A stretch of 64,000 nucleotides of DNA from Streptomyces apocyni (lineage in GTDB: Bacteria > Actinomycetota > Actinomycetes > Streptomycetales > Streptomycetaceae). The stretch covers positions 1 to 64,000 of the forward strand of contig NZ_WHOM01000067.1 in assembly GCF_009739465.1 (NCBI RefSeq), in the 5' to 3' direction. The translations under genes and the position numbers were made by a program. Each line of letters starts with the position of its first letter. The stretch's first letter is position 1. A model generated the notes under the pieces. The model did not search any database. It saw nothing but the letters and a program-made list of their open reading frames with translations, and was not told the DNA's origin. Below are positions 23,659 through 32,819 of this stretch, in pieces.

Positions 23659-24318
23659 TCAGGGCCACACCAGGCAGTACGGCTGATGGCCCGCCTCATG
23701 CAGCCGATGCGAGAAGTCCTGCCACTCGTGCAGCAGTTGGTAGACGTTGAACGCGTCGCGTGGGCCGCCGCGGTCCGGGACCGTCGACCAGATGAACGCC
23801 GCCGCGCCGACGGACTCCTCGCCGACGCCGCGCAAGGGGTCGACGACCGTCATGGGGAGCTTGACCACCGCGTAGTCGGGGTGGAGTACGACCAGTTCGA
23901 GCGGGGGCACCTTGTGCAGGGGTATGCCCTCGATGCCGGTCAGGACCATCGCGGCCATCGTCTCCGGCTTGATCTTGGTGAACATGCCGCCCATGCCCAG
24001 CTCGTCGCCGCCGAGCTCCTCCGGGCGCATGGAGATCGGCACCCGAGCCGCCGTGGCGCCGTCCGGAGCGCCGAAGTATTTGTAGGTCACCCCCACCCGG
24101 CCACCCCTGCTCCCCGAGCCGCCCGACCGCTCCTGCGTGTTTTCCTGCCCGGGTTCCTGCGGGGACCCCGCGGCGTGTTGCTGCGCCTCCGCCTCGCGTC
24201 GGTGCTTCCCCCGACGGGCACGCCGGGGCCCGAGGTCGTCGGTCCCCTCGCCCAGTCCGCCACCGCGATGCATATCTCCACCCGACCACTCGCGGCCCCC
24301 GCCGCGCAACCCGATCAT
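23659..24318 (-). CDS. conserved hypothetical protein upstream of hemL
   Basis: The conserved-looking part is the C-terminal 143 residues, from VTYKYFGAPDGATAARV (GTG 24090) through LGGDELGMGGMFTKIKPETM, LVVLHPDYAVVKLPMTVVD and DAFNVYQLLHEWQDF. The call extends to ATG 24318 (GGGGAGG 12 bases upstream). The first ~75 residues are Gly/Arg/Gln-rich with lower third-position GC, so the true start may be GTG 24090. No signal peptide or membrane helix is seen. I recognise it only as an actinomycete hypothetical that sits next to hemL. It is divergent from hemL; function unknown. Confidence 0.7.
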   Translation of the reverse strand: MIGLRGGGREWSGGDMHRGGGLGEGTDDLGPRRARRGKHRREAEAQQHAAGSPQEPGQENTQERSGGSGSRGGRVGVTYKYFGAPDGATAARVPISMRPEELGGDELGMGGMFTKIKPETMAAMVLTGIEGIPLHKVPPLELVVLHPDYAVVKLPMTVVDPLRGVGEESVGAAAFIWSTVPDRGGPRDAFNVYQLLHEWQDFSHRLHEAGHQPYCLVWP

Positions 24319-24392
24319 CGTGTCAGTGACCTCCCCCGGGACCGCACGTCGAAACGTCCGCTGAAACGTGTGTTGAAACACCTGTCCGCAGG

Positions 24393-25736
24393 ATGTCGGA
24401 AGCCTCTGACACCATGGCTTCTGTGAGCTTCCCCTATGACTATGACGCCCCAGTTTCGCAGACTCTGTTCGACCGCGCGGCCCTCGTGACGCCCGGCGGC
24501 GTGAACTCACCGGTGCGCGCGTTCCGCGCGGTGGGGGGTACGCCCCGGTTCATGGTGTCCGGTACCGGTCCCTACCTCACCGACGCCGACGGTCGCGAGT
24601 ACGTCGACCTCGTGTGCTCGTGGGGCCCGATGATCCTCGGGCACTCCCACCCCGCGGTGATCTCGGCCGTACAGGAGGCCGTCGCGCGCGGTACCTCCTT
24701 CGGTACGCCCGGTGAGGGCGAGGTCGCGCTCGCCGAGGAGATCGTGGCGCGGATCGAGCCGGTCGAGCAGGTGCGCCTGGTGTCCAGTGGCACCGAGGCG
24801 ACGATGTCCGCCATCCGTCTGGCCCGTGGTTTCACCGGCCGCGCCAAGGTGATCAAGTTCGCCGGCTGCTACCACGGACATGTGGACGCGCTGCTGGCGG
24901 CCGCCGGGTCCGGCGTGGCCACCTTCGCGCTGCCGGACACGCCCGGGGTCACCGGAGCCCAGGCCGGAGACACCGTCGTCCTGCCGTACAACGACCTCGA
25001 AGCGGTCCGCCAGGCCTTCGCCGCGCACCCGGGCGAGATCGCCTGTGTGATCACCGAGGCGTCGCCCGGGAACATGGGCGTGGTGCCGCCGGGCGAGGGG
25101 TTCAACGCGGGACTGAAGCAGCTCTGCCAGGACAACGGCGCGCTGTACATCTCGGATGAGGTGATGACCGGTTTCCGTACGTCCAAGGCCGGTTGGTACG
25201 GCGTCGACGGCGTCCGGCCCGACCTGATGACCTTCGGCAAGGTCATGGGTGGCGGCTTCCCGGCCGCGGCCTTCGGCGGGCGGGCGGACGTGATGGCGTA
25301 CCTCGCGCCCGCCGGGCCCGTCTACCAGGCGGGCACCCTCTCGGGGAACCCGGTCGCGACCGCGGCGGGCCTGGCCCAGCTGCGGCTGCTCGACGACGCG
25401 GCGTACGCCAAGGTCGACGCCGTATCGCGGGAGATCCAGGCGCTGGTGACCGCCGCGCTCAGCAAGGAGGGCGTCGCCCACCGGCTGCAGACGGCGTCCA
25501 ACATGTTCTCGGTCTTCTTCACCGACGGTGAGGTGCGCGACTACGAGGACGCGAAGCGGCAGGAGTCCTTCCGCTTCACCGCCTTCTTCCACTCGCTGCT
25601 CGCGAACGGCGTCTACCTCCCGCCGTCCGCCTTCGAGTCCTGGTTCGTCTCGACGGCCCACGACGAGCGGGCCGTCCAGCGGATCGCGGACGCCCTGCCC
25701 GCCGCCGCCCGCGCCGCCGCGGAGGCCACGTCATGA
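24393..25736 (+). CDS. hemL: glutamate-1-semialdehyde 2,1-aminomutase
   Basis: PLP enzyme converting glutamate-1-semialdehyde to 5-aminolevulinate, the step between HemA and HemB. The product has 447 residues, full length. The PLP lysine is K283 in MTFGKVMGGGFP. Other hallmarks are TPGGVNSPVRAFRAVGG, LVSSGTEATMSAIRLARG, the GCYHGHVDALL loop and LYISDEVMTGFR. ATG 24393 has only a very close GCAGG; ATG 24414 is a possible start. The stop overlaps the next ATG (ATGA), so the phosphatase-like gene is co-translated. Confidence 0.97.
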   Translation: MSEASDTMASVSFPYDYDAPVSQTLFDRAALVTPGGVNSPVRAFRAVGGTPRFMVSGTGPYLTDADGREYVDLVCSWGPMILGHSHPAVISAVQEAVARGTSFGTPGEGEVALAEEIVARIEPVEQVRLVSSGTEATMSAIRLARGFTGRAKVIKFAGCYHGHVDALLAAAGSGVATFALPDTPGVTGAQAGDTVVLPYNDLEAVRQAFAAHPGEIACVITEASPGNMGVVPPGEGFNAGLKQLCQDNGALYISDEVMTGFRTSKAGWYGVDGVRPDLMTFGKVMGGGFPAAAFGGRADVMAYLAPAGPVYQAGTLSGNPVATAAGLAQLRLLDDAAYAKVDAVSREIQALVTAALSKEGVAHRLQTASNMFSVFFTDGEVRDYEDAKRQESFRFTAFFHSLLANGVYLPPSAFESWFVSTAHDERAVQRIADALPAAARAAAEATS

Positions 25737-26431
25737 GCGCCAACGACAGCAAGCGCGACGACGACCTGACCGTGGTGCACCTCATGCGCCACGGCGAGGT
25801 GCACAACCCGGACGGCGTGCTGTACGGCAGGCTGCCCGGCTACCACCTCTCCGAGCTGGGCCGTCAGATGGCCGACCGGGTCGCCGAGCACCTGGCCTCG
25901 CGTGACATCACCCACGTCGTCGCCTCCCCCCTGGAGCGCGCCCAGGAGACCGCCGCCCCGATCGCCAAGACGCACGGCCTTGACCTGGTCACGGACGGTC
26001 GCCTGATCGAGGCGCAGAACTTCTTCGAGGGCAAGACCTTCGGCGTGGGCGACGGTGCCCTGAAGCACCCGCGGAACTGGAAGCACCTGGTCAACCCGAT
26101 CAAGCCGTCCTGGGGCGAGCCGTACGTCGAGCAGGTCGTACGGATGATGAGCGCGCTGGACGCCGCGAAGGACGCCGCCCGTGGCCATGAGGCGGTGTGC
26201 GTCTCGCACCAGCTGCCGGTGTGGATCGTGCGCAGCTTCGTCGAGCGGCGGCGGCTGTGGCACGACCCGCGCAAGCGGCAGTGCACGCTCGCGTCCCTGA
26301 CCAGCTTCACCTACCGCGGCGACAAGATCGTCTCGGTCGGGTACTCCGAACCGGCGCGTGACCTCGTTCCGGCTCATCTGCTGGCCGGGGCCAAGCCGGT
26401 GAAGGGGAAGGACAAGGCCTTCGGCGCGTAA
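25733..26431 (+). CDS. histidine phosphatase family protein (phosphoglycerate mutase-like)
   Basis: A 232-residue cytosolic protein with the branch signature LMRHGEVHNPDGVLYGRLPG (RHG catalytic His at ~20), VASPLERAQETA, and the second catalytic His in CVSHQLPVWIVRSF. These proteins dephosphorylate small metabolites; the substrate here is unknown. It overlaps hemL by four bases. This pairing is common in Streptomyces and suggests a link to tetrapyrrole or B6 metabolism, but that is only inference. Confidence 0.93.
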   Translation: MSANDSKRDDDLTVVHLMRHGEVHNPDGVLYGRLPGYHLSELGRQMADRVAEHLASRDITHVVASPLERAQETAAPIAKTHGLDLVTDGRLIEAQNFFEGKTFGVGDGALKHPRNWKHLVNPIKPSWGEPYVEQVVRMMSALDAAKDAARGHEAVCVSHQLPVWIVRSFVERRRLWHDPRKRQCTLASLTSFTYRGDKIVSVGYSEPARDLVPAHLLAGAKPVKGKDKAFGA

Positions 26432-26530
26432 AGCGCTCTCCCGTAACTGCCAACCCGCATTCCGCAACCGGTAGCCCATTGCTGACCTTCACGAACTCTC
26501 AGTAAATGTCGGAGGTTTGAGCTAAACCCG

Positions 26531-26558
26531 GGAACCATTCGGTTCGTCGCGCCCTCTA
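26531..26558 (+). promoter_or_regulatory. ECF-sigma-like promoter upstream of the Tat lipoprotein gene
   Basis: GGAACC (26531-26536), 16-base spacer, CCTCTA (26553-26558). The arrangement resembles envelope-stress ECF promoters in Streptomyces (GGAAC, 16-17 bases, CGTCTA-like). It is 52 bases upstream of the proposed ATG. Confidence 0.4.
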
Positions 26559-26609
26559 GAGTGTTGTCCGTTTTATACGGACGCAGGCGCGCGACGAATG
26601 GGGAACGCA

Positions 26610-27854
26610 ATGCGGGACATCAGTCGAAGGGGACTTATCGGTCTTGGGCTTGGCGCCGCCGCGGCGGCGGGAGTCGCCGGGTGCAGCAAGGACTCCAAGA
26701 CGACGGACAAGGGCAAGACAGAGTCGGAGCAGACCGGCTCGGCGGACAAAAACGGGGCCGGCTCTCTGGAAGAGGGCAAAGTCATCGGTGACGGTTCCAC
26801 ATCATTCACCGGAAAGCAGCCGAAGCAGCCCCCGGCCCCCGTCCGCCTGGAGCCCGGTGAGACCCCGCCGCAGTTTGTGATCTTCTCCTGGGACGGCGCG
26901 GGAGAGGTCGGCAACGGCCTCTTCCCGCGTTTCCTGAAGCTCGCCGCCGAGCACGACGCCCATATGACGTTCTTCCTCTCGGGTCTGTATCTGCTGCCCG
27001 AGTCCAAGAAGCGGCTCTACCGTCCGCCGAACAACGCCGTCGGCGCGTCCGACATCGGCTATCTCAAGGACGAGAACGTCAAGGCCACGCTGAAGTACAT
27101 ACGTCAGGCGTGGCTCGAAGGCCACGAGATAGGCACCCACTTCAACGGCCACTTCTGCTCGGGCACGGGATCGGTCGGCAACTGGACCCCGGCCCAGTGG
27201 CTTGACGAGACCAACCAGGCCAAGGCGTTCGTCAAGGAGTGGCGTACGAACACGGGCTGGACCGACCTCCCCTCGCTGCCCTTCGACTACGACAAGGAAC
27301 TCATCGGCGCCCGCACCCCCTGCCTGCTCGGCCAGGACAAGCTGCTGCCCACCGCCCGCAAGCTGGGCTGGCGCTACGACGCCTCCTCGTCCGGTGGCCG
27401 TCAGGTCTGGCCGACGAAGAAGCAGGGCATCTGGGACCTCCCGCTACAGGCCATGCCGTTCCCCGGGCACACCTTCGAGGTGCTCTCGATGGACTACAAC
27501 ATCCTCGCCAACCAGTCGCAGAACACCACCAAGGCGCCAGCTCACAACTACCCGGCCTGGCGCAAGCAGGCGACCGGGGCCTATCTCGCCGGATTCAACC
27601 GCGCCTACGAGGGCAACCGCGCCCCGTTCTTCATAGGCAACCACTTCGAGGAGTGGAACGGCGGCATCTACATGGACGCGGTCGAGGAGGCCCTCAAGTC
27701 CATGGCCGAGAAGAAGGACGTACGCCTGGTCTCCTTCCGGCAGTTCGTGGACTGGCTCGACGTCCAGGACCCCAAGGTCCTCGCCCAGCTCCGTACGCTT
27801 GGCGTCGGCCAGCCGCCGGCAGGTGGCTGGAAATCCCTGGCGCCAGCCGCCTGA
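26610..27854 (+). CDS. Tat-exported lipoprotein with polysaccharide-deacetylase-like fold
   Basis: A 414-residue protein. The signal has a twin-arginine motif and a lipobox (MRDISRRGLIGLGLG, later GVAGC with Cys at ~25). A Lys/Thr/Ser spacer of ~50 residues follows. The catalytic-type domain begins QFVIFSWDGAGEVGN (NodB motif 1-like Asp), then DAHMTFFLSGLYLLP, LEGHEIGTHFNGHFC (HxxxH metal motif), and DYDKELIGARTPCL. These are consistent with a divergent carbohydrate esterase family 4 enzyme acting on cell wall or capsule; the substrate is unknown. GGGGA five bases upstream supports ATG 26610 over 26598. It precedes the cytochrome c maturation operon. Confidence 0.82.
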   Translation: MRDISRRGLIGLGLGAAAAAGVAGCSKDSKTTDKGKTESEQTGSADKNGAGSLEEGKVIGDGSTSFTGKQPKQPPAPVRLEPGETPPQFVIFSWDGAGEVGNGLFPRFLKLAAEHDAHMTFFLSGLYLLPESKKRLYRPPNNAVGASDIGYLKDENVKATLKYIRQAWLEGHEIGTHFNGHFCSGTGSVGNWTPAQWLDETNQAKAFVKEWRTNTGWTDLPSLPFDYDKELIGARTPCLLGQDKLLPTARKLGWRYDASSSGGRQVWPTKKQGIWDLPLQAMPFPGHTFEVLSMDYNILANQSQNTTKAPAHNYPAWRKQATGAYLAGFNRAYEGNRAPFFIGNHFEEWNGGIYMDAVEEALKSMAEKKDVRLVSFRQFVDWLDVQDPKVLAQLRTLGVGQPPAGGWKSLAPAA

Positions 27855-27975
27855 GCAGGGGCTGAGCGGGTTCCGAGAAGGGACTGGGCAGGGTCTGAGT
27901 AGGGCCTGAACAGGGCGTTCCGCACCTATTGGGGGGCGCCCAAGATCCGCGAAACGGTCATGCGAAACTTTTCAC

Positions 27976-28578
27976 ATGAGTCTTAGTCGTGCCCCGCGCC
28001 GTGCACTTCCTGCCGCGATCGCCCTGGCCGCGGCTGGTGCCCTCACCCTGACGGCCTGCGGCGGCGACGCACAGGGCGGCGGGTCGGGGAACACCAACTT
28101 CGTGACGGGCACGGACGGCATCTCCACAGCCGCCAAGGGCGAGCGCAAGACCGCACCGAAGCTGGACGGCGAGACGCTGGACGGTGAGAAGCTCGACACC
28201 AGCGACTTCAAGGGCAAGGTCCTCGTCGTCAACGCGTGGGGCTCCTGGTGCGCGCCCTGCCGGGCCGAGGCGAAGTACCTGAGCAAGGTCGCCAAGGAGA
28301 CCAAGGACCAGGGCGTGGAGTTCGTCGGGATCAACACCCGCGATCCCAACAAGGGCCCGGCGATCGCGTTCGAGAAGGACTACGGGGTCCCCTACCCGAG
28401 CCTGTACGACCCCATGGGCAAGCTCCTGCTGCGCTTCCCCAAGGGCAGCCTGAACCCGCAGACCATCCCCACCACGATCGTCATCGACCGCGACGGCAAG
28501 ATCGCCGCCCGCGTCATGAAGGCCGTCGACGACAAGCAGCTGCACGAGATGATCGACCCGTTGATCGCGGAGAAGTGA
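27976..28578 (+). CDS. TlpA/ResA-like thioredoxin-fold lipoprotein
   Basis: A 200-residue extracytoplasmic thiol-disulfide protein anchored by lipid: signal with lipobox LTAC (Cys28), then a thioredoxin fold with WCAPC (C92 and C95) in VLVVNAWGSWCAPCRAE. The cis-Pro region is in NPQTIPTTIVIDRDGK. In system II cytochrome c maturation, ResA reduces the apocytochrome CXXCH cysteines before heme attachment. The first gene of the resA-ccdA-resB-ccsB operon; its stop overlaps the ccdA GTG (GTGA). No clear ribosome site precedes ATG 27976. Confidence 0.94.
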   Translation: MSLSRAPRRALPAAIALAAAGALTLTACGGDAQGGGSGNTNFVTGTDGISTAAKGERKTAPKLDGETLDGEKLDTSDFKGKVLVVNAWGSWCAPCRAEAKYLSKVAKETKDQGVEFVGINTRDPNKGPAIAFEKDYGVPYPSLYDPMGKLLLRFPKGSLNPQTIPTTIVIDRDGKIAARVMKAVDDKQLHEMIDPLIAEK

Positions 28579-29396
28579 CCTCCGTGCCAGCAGCCACCGC
28601 AGTCTCAGCAGCCTCCACAGCCACCGCGGCCGCCCAGCACCTGGCCGCGGTCACCGAGCCGAACCAGACCGTCCTCGGCGGGGCCCTGCTCCTCGCCCTG
28701 CCGATCGCCCTGCTCGGCGGCCTGGTCTCGTTCTTCTCGCCCTGTGTCCTGCCCCTGGTGCCCGGCTATCTGTCGTACGTCACCGGGGTCAGCGGCGCCG
28801 ACCTGGAGCAGGCCAGACGCGGCCGGATGGCGGCCGGAGCCGGGCTGTTCGTGCTCGGCTTCACCTTTGTCTTCGTGTCCGGTGGCGCGCTGTTCGGCGG
28901 GTTCGGCTCGACGCTGCTCGAGCACCGCGAGGTCATCTCCCGGGTGCTGGGCGCGCTGACGATCGTGATGGGCCTGTTCTTCATGGGCGCGATGCCCTGG
29001 CTGACCCAGCGAGAGTTCCGTTTTCACAAGCGCCCGACCGCCGGGCTGATGGGCGCGCCGATGCTGGGCGTGCTCTTCGGCATCGGCTGGACCCCGTGCA
29101 TCGGCCCGACCCTGGCGGCGGTCAACACGCTCGCCTTCAACGAGGCCAGCGCGGGCCGTGGCGCCATACTGACCGTCGCGTACTGCGTGGGCCTCGGGCT
29201 GCCGTTCATCGTGGCGGCCATCGCGTTCAGGCGGGCGCTCGGCGCGTTCGCCTGGTTCAAGCGTCACTACGTCTGGGTGATGCGGATCGGCGGCGTGATG
29301 ATGATCGCGACCGGTCTGCTGCTCGTCACGGGCGCCTGGGACCGCATCGTTCAGGAGATGCAGGTCTGGTCGTCCGGCTTCACTGTGGGGATCTGA
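28575..29396 (+). CDS. ccdA: CcdA, thiol-disulfide electron carrier of cytochrome c maturation
   Basis: A 273-residue polytopic membrane protein delivering reductant from cytoplasmic thioredoxin to ResA. The redox cysteines are in FFSPCVLPLVPGYLSYV and IGWTPCIGPTLAAVNTLAF. The N-terminal ~30 residues are Ala/Thr-rich before the first helix. It begins at GTG 28575 overlapping the resA stop (GTG 28584 is an alternative) and ends four bases before resB. The genome segment has a second CcdA at 22419; this copy is tied to cytochrome c by operon context. Confidence 0.94.
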   Translation: MTSVPAATAVSAASTATAAAQHLAAVTEPNQTVLGGALLLALPIALLGGLVSFFSPCVLPLVPGYLSYVTGVSGADLEQARRGRMAAGAGLFVLGFTFVFVSGGALFGGFGSTLLEHREVISRVLGALTIVMGLFFMGAMPWLTQREFRFHKRPTAGLMGAPMLGVLFGIGWTPCIGPTLAAVNTLAFNEASAGRGAILTVAYCVGLGLPFIVAAIAFRRALGAFAWFKRHYVWVMRIGGVMMIATGLLLVTGAWDRIVQEMQVWSSGFTVGI

Positions 29397-29399
29397 TCG

Positions 29400-31106
29400 A
29401 TGAGCAACACGACGGCCGACGAGACCGGCCAGACCACCGACGAGCGGGAGCTGGACGCCGCTGGCTCGCAGCTCTCCACCACGCCCCGCGAGGAACTGCC
29501 CAGCCTGCCCAACCTGCCTGCCCTGGGCGTGGTCGGCTGGCTGCGCTGGACCTGGCGGCAGCTGACCTCGATGCGGGTCGCGCTGATCCTGCTGTTCCTG
29601 CTCTCGCTCGCCGCGATCCCCGGCTCGCTGGTCCCGCAGAACAACGTGGATGAATTCAAGACCCAGAGCTTCAAAGACAACAACCCGGGCCTCTCGGAGA
29701 TCTACGAGAAGTTCCAGCTGTTCGACGTCTACAGCTCGGTGTGGTTCTCGGCGATCTACATCCTGCTGTTCATCTCGCTGATCGGCTGTATCGTCCCGCG
29801 CTCCTGGCAGTTTGTCGGCCAGCTCCGCGGCCGCCCGCCGGGCGCCCCCAAGCGCCTCACCTGGCTGCCCGCGTACGTGACCTGGCGCACGGACGCCGAG
29901 CCCGAGCACGTACGCGAGACCGCCCTCGCGATGCTCAAGCAGCGCCGCTTCCGCGCCGACCCGGCCGGGGACGCGGTCGCCGCCGAGAAGGGCTATCTGC
30001 GCGAAGCCGGAAACCTGATCTTCCATATCGCCCTGATCGTGATCCTGGTGGCCTTCGCCGTCGGCTCGCTCTTCAAGTCCGAGGGCGGCAAGCTGATCGT
30101 CGAAGGCGACGGCTTCTCCAACACGATCCCGCTGTACGACGACTTCAAGCCCGGCACGCTCTTCGACGCCGAAGACCTCGAACCGTTCAGCTTCCGCCTC
30201 GACCGCTTCAACGGCACGTATGAGCGCACGGGTCCGCAGACCGGCACCCCGCGTACCTTCGAGGCGCACGTCACGTACTCCGAGGGCGTGGACGGGCCGG
30301 AGAAGAAGAAGGTCATCAAGGTCAACAAGCCCCTCCTGGTGGGGGGCTCGAAGGTCTACCTGATCGCCCACGGCTACGCGCCGGTCGTCACCGTCAGGGA
30401 CGGCGACGGCAAGGTCGTCTACGACAAGGTCGCGGTGCCGCTGCTGCCGATCGACGCCAACGTCACCTCCACCGGCGCGATCAAGGTGATGGACGGCTAC
30501 CGCGACAAGAACGGCAAGAAGGACCAGCTCGGCTTCAACGCCTTCTTCGTGCCGACGTTCGCGGGCGCCGGCAAGGGCGAGATGTTCTCGCAGTTCCCGG
30601 CCGCCGACTTCCCGGTGCTCGCGCTGTCCGCGTACCACGGCAGCCTGGGTGTCGACTCCGGCCTGCCGCAGAACGTGTACCAGCTGGACACCAGCAAGAT
30701 GAAGGAGTTCAAGGACAAGGACGGGGAGCTGCTGAAGAAGCGCCTGCTGCCTGGCGAGACCCTGGAACTCCCGGACGGCGCGGGCTCCATCACGTTCGAG
30801 AAGGAGCTCAAGGAATGGGCCTCCTTCCAGATCTCCCAGCAGCCGGGCGAGGGCCTGGCCCTGTTCGGCGCCGTCGCCGCGCTCGTGGGTCTGGTCGGCT
30901 CGCTGTTCATCCAGCGGCGCCGAGTGTGGGTGCGTGCCGTACGGGGCGCGGATGGCGTCACCGTCGTAGAGATGGCGGGGCTGGGGCGCAGCGAGTCCAC
31001 GAAGCTGCCCGAAGAGCTCGCCGAGCTGGCTGCCACGCTGCATGAGAAGGCGCCGACGGCGCCTGCCGAAGTTTCTGCCGACCCTGCCGAAGGGGCTGAG
31101 AAGTGA
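29400..31106 (+). CDS. resB: cytochrome c biogenesis protein ResB (system II heme lyase subunit)
   Basis: A 568-residue membrane protein. Helices are visible at residues ~60-80 (MRVALILLFLLSLAAIPGSL), ~115-138 (SAIYILLFISLIGCIVPRSW), ~200-222 (FHIALIVILVAFAVGSLF), and a last one near 490-512 (GLALFGAVAALVGLVGSLFI). The long segment between the third and fourth helices is the extracytoplasmic domain. ResB and CcsB together export heme and join it to apocytochrome c. It sits between ccdA and ccsB and its stop overlaps the ccsB GTG. Confidence 0.95.
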   Translation: MSNTTADETGQTTDERELDAAGSQLSTTPREELPSLPNLPALGVVGWLRWTWRQLTSMRVALILLFLLSLAAIPGSLVPQNNVDEFKTQSFKDNNPGLSEIYEKFQLFDVYSSVWFSAIYILLFISLIGCIVPRSWQFVGQLRGRPPGAPKRLTWLPAYVTWRTDAEPEHVRETALAMLKQRRFRADPAGDAVAAEKGYLREAGNLIFHIALIVILVAFAVGSLFKSEGGKLIVEGDGFSNTIPLYDDFKPGTLFDAEDLEPFSFRLDRFNGTYERTGPQTGTPRTFEAHVTYSEGVDGPEKKKVIKVNKPLLVGGSKVYLIAHGYAPVVTVRDGDGKVVYDKVAVPLLPIDANVTSTGAIKVMDGYRDKNGKKDQLGFNAFFVPTFAGAGKGEMFSQFPAADFPVLALSAYHGSLGVDSGLPQNVYQLDTSKMKEFKDKDGELLKKRLLPGETLELPDGAGSITFEKELKEWASFQISQQPGEGLALFGAVAALVGLVGSLFIQRRRVWVRAVRGADGVTVVEMAGLGRSESTKLPEELAELAATLHEKAPTAPAEVSADPAEGAEK

Positions 31107-32188
31107 ATCTCGCCGCCGCCACCAACGAGAACTTGGCGATGATCAGCGATGTGCTGATCAAGTCCGCCATGGCCGTCTACACCCTGGCCTTTTTCGCCCA
31201 TATCGCCGAGTGGACCTTCGGCAGCCGCAGCAAGGTCGGCCGCACCGCGGCGGCGCTCACCAGCGAAGGCGCGGCTGCGGCCGGGGCGGCCGCTCCGGCT
31301 GTGCGGGTGAAGCAGTCGGGCGGCGGCACCGCCGTCCTGGAGCGCCCCCAGGTCGTCACCCGCTCCGCCGCGGGCAGCCGCGACGTGGCGGACGGGCCGG
31401 GCGCGCACGGGGGTACCGAGAAGGGCGACCTGTACGGCCGGATCGCCGTCTCGCTCACCGCGCTCGGCTTCCTCGTCGCGGCGTCCGGTGTGGTCACCCG
31501 CGCCCTGTCGGTGCAGCGGGCGCCCTGGGGCAACATGTACGAGTTCTCCATCACGTTCTCCACGGTCGCGGTCGGCGTCTACCTGGCTCTGCTGCTCGCC
31601 AAGAAGAACGTCCGCTGGATGGGCCTGGTGCTGGTCACCACGGTTCTGCTCGACCTGGGCATCGCCACCACCTGGCTGTACACGGCCAGTGACCAGCTGG
31701 TCCCGGCCCTGGACTCGTACTGGCTGTACATCCACGTCTCCACCGCGATCTTCTGCGGCGCGGTCTTCTACATGGGCGCGGTCGGCACGCTGCTCTACCT
31801 CTTCCGCGACGCGTACGAGGCCAAGCTGGGGCGCGGCGGCGAGCCCGGCGCCTTCGCCCGCTCGGTGCTGTCCCGGCTGCCGTCGGCCGCCACGCTCGAC
31901 AAGTTCGCCTACCGCGTCAACGCGGCGGTGTTCCCGCTGTGGACCTTCACGATCATCGCGGGCGCGATCTGGGCGGGCGAGGCCTGGGGCCGCTACTGGA
32001 ACTGGGACCCCAAGGAGGTCTGGTCCTTCGTGACCTGGGCCGTGTACGCCTGCTATCTGCACGCGCGCGCGACCGCGGGCTGGAAGGGGCGCAAGGCCGC
32101 CTACCTGGGGCTGTTCGCCTTTGTGACCTGGCTGTGGAACTACTACGGCGTGAACATGGTCCTGAGCGGTCTGCACTCGTACGCCTGA
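31103..32188 (+). CDS. ccsB: c-type cytochrome biogenesis protein CcsB (CcsA/ResC type)
   Basis: A 361-residue polytopic protein of the heme-handling family. The tryptophan-rich WWD-like motif is GRYWNWDPKEVWSFVTWAVY; histidines that would hold heme lie in YIHVSTAIFCGAVFY and VTWAVYACYLHARAT. The N-terminal helix is followed by a ~70-residue soluble Ala/Val/Lys loop. This is the partner of ResB in the system II cytochrome c synthetase. The start GTG 31103 overlaps the resB stop. Last gene of the operon. Confidence 0.96.
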   Translation: MNLAAATNENLAMISDVLIKSAMAVYTLAFFAHIAEWTFGSRSKVGRTAAALTSEGAAAAGAAAPAVRVKQSGGGTAVLERPQVVTRSAAGSRDVADGPGAHGGTEKGDLYGRIAVSLTALGFLVAASGVVTRALSVQRAPWGNMYEFSITFSTVAVGVYLALLLAKKNVRWMGLVLVTTVLLDLGIATTWLYTASDQLVPALDSYWLYIHVSTAIFCGAVFYMGAVGTLLYLFRDAYEAKLGRGGEPGAFARSVLSRLPSAATLDKFAYRVNAAVFPLWTFTIIAGAIWAGEAWGRYWNWDPKEVWSFVTWAVYACYLHARATAGWKGRKAAYLGLFAFVTWLWNYYGVNMVLSGLHSYA

Positions 32189-32239
32189 GTCGCGCCTAAG
32201 GAGGGTGCGCGACCCGGGTGTGGGAGAGACGCTGGTGTC

Positions 32240-32794
32240 ATGACCGGAACGATCGGACAGGGCACGAGTACGACGACGGGTGACGCCCGGCCGCCCACCC
32301 AGCACCTCCACTTCGAGCTCCATCTCCCGCACGCGGTGGAGAAGGTATGGGCTGCCGTGGCCACCCCCGAGGGTCTGGTCGGCTGGCTCGCCGCCGCGGA
32401 TGTCCTGGAGCCCCGCCTGGGCGGGGCGGTCACCCTGCGCTGGCTGAACGCCGACCCCGCGCACGCGCCGCCGCCTACGCACTCCGGGCGGATCACCGCC
32501 TGGGACGTGGAGCGGATCGTCGAGTACACCTTCGATGGCCCGCCGCACGGCCGGGCGCGTTTCCACCTGGAACCGCTCGGGGTCGGTGCGACGACACTCC
32601 GCTTCACCAACGAGTTCCCGGGCGACGACGCGCTGCGCCTGGACTGCCTGGCCGGGTGGCACCAGCACTTCGAGTTCCTGCTGGAGGCGCTGGAGGGGCG
32701 GCCCATGGACGCGGCGTCCTGGTCCGCCTGGTCGCGTGAGCGCTGGCAGCAGCTGCGGGACGGGTACGCGGAGTCGCCGGGAGCTATCGCGTGA
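32240..32794 (+). CDS. SRPBCC/AHSA1-family protein
   Basis: A 184-residue START-like fold: FELHLPHAVEKVWAAVATPEGLVGWLAA at the N-terminus, RLGGAVTLRW, ITAWDVERIVEYTFDG, TLRFTNEFPGDD and the C-terminal helix DCLAGWHQHFEFLLEALEGR. This is the usual AHSA1 (activator of Hsp90 ATPase-like) layout of actinomycete SRPBCC proteins, which bind hydrophobic ligands. The ligand is unknown. It lies 51 bases after ccsB but a link to cytochrome c is not implied. Confidence 0.9.
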   Translation: MTGTIGQGTSTTTGDARPPTQHLHFELHLPHAVEKVWAAVATPEGLVGWLAAADVLEPRLGGAVTLRWLNADPAHAPPPTHSGRITAWDVERIVEYTFDGPPHGRARFHLEPLGVGATTLRFTNEFPGDDALRLDCLAGWHQHFEFLLEALEGRPMDAASWSAWSRERWQQLRDGYAESPGAIA

Positions 32795-32819
32795 GCTACC
32801 GCGTGCGCTACCACGTGCG

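Noticed and set aside
28605..31043. 812-codon minus-strand open frame over ccdA and resB
   Set aside because: Antisense of high-GC coding DNA; the plus-strand genes have clear families and overlap junctions.
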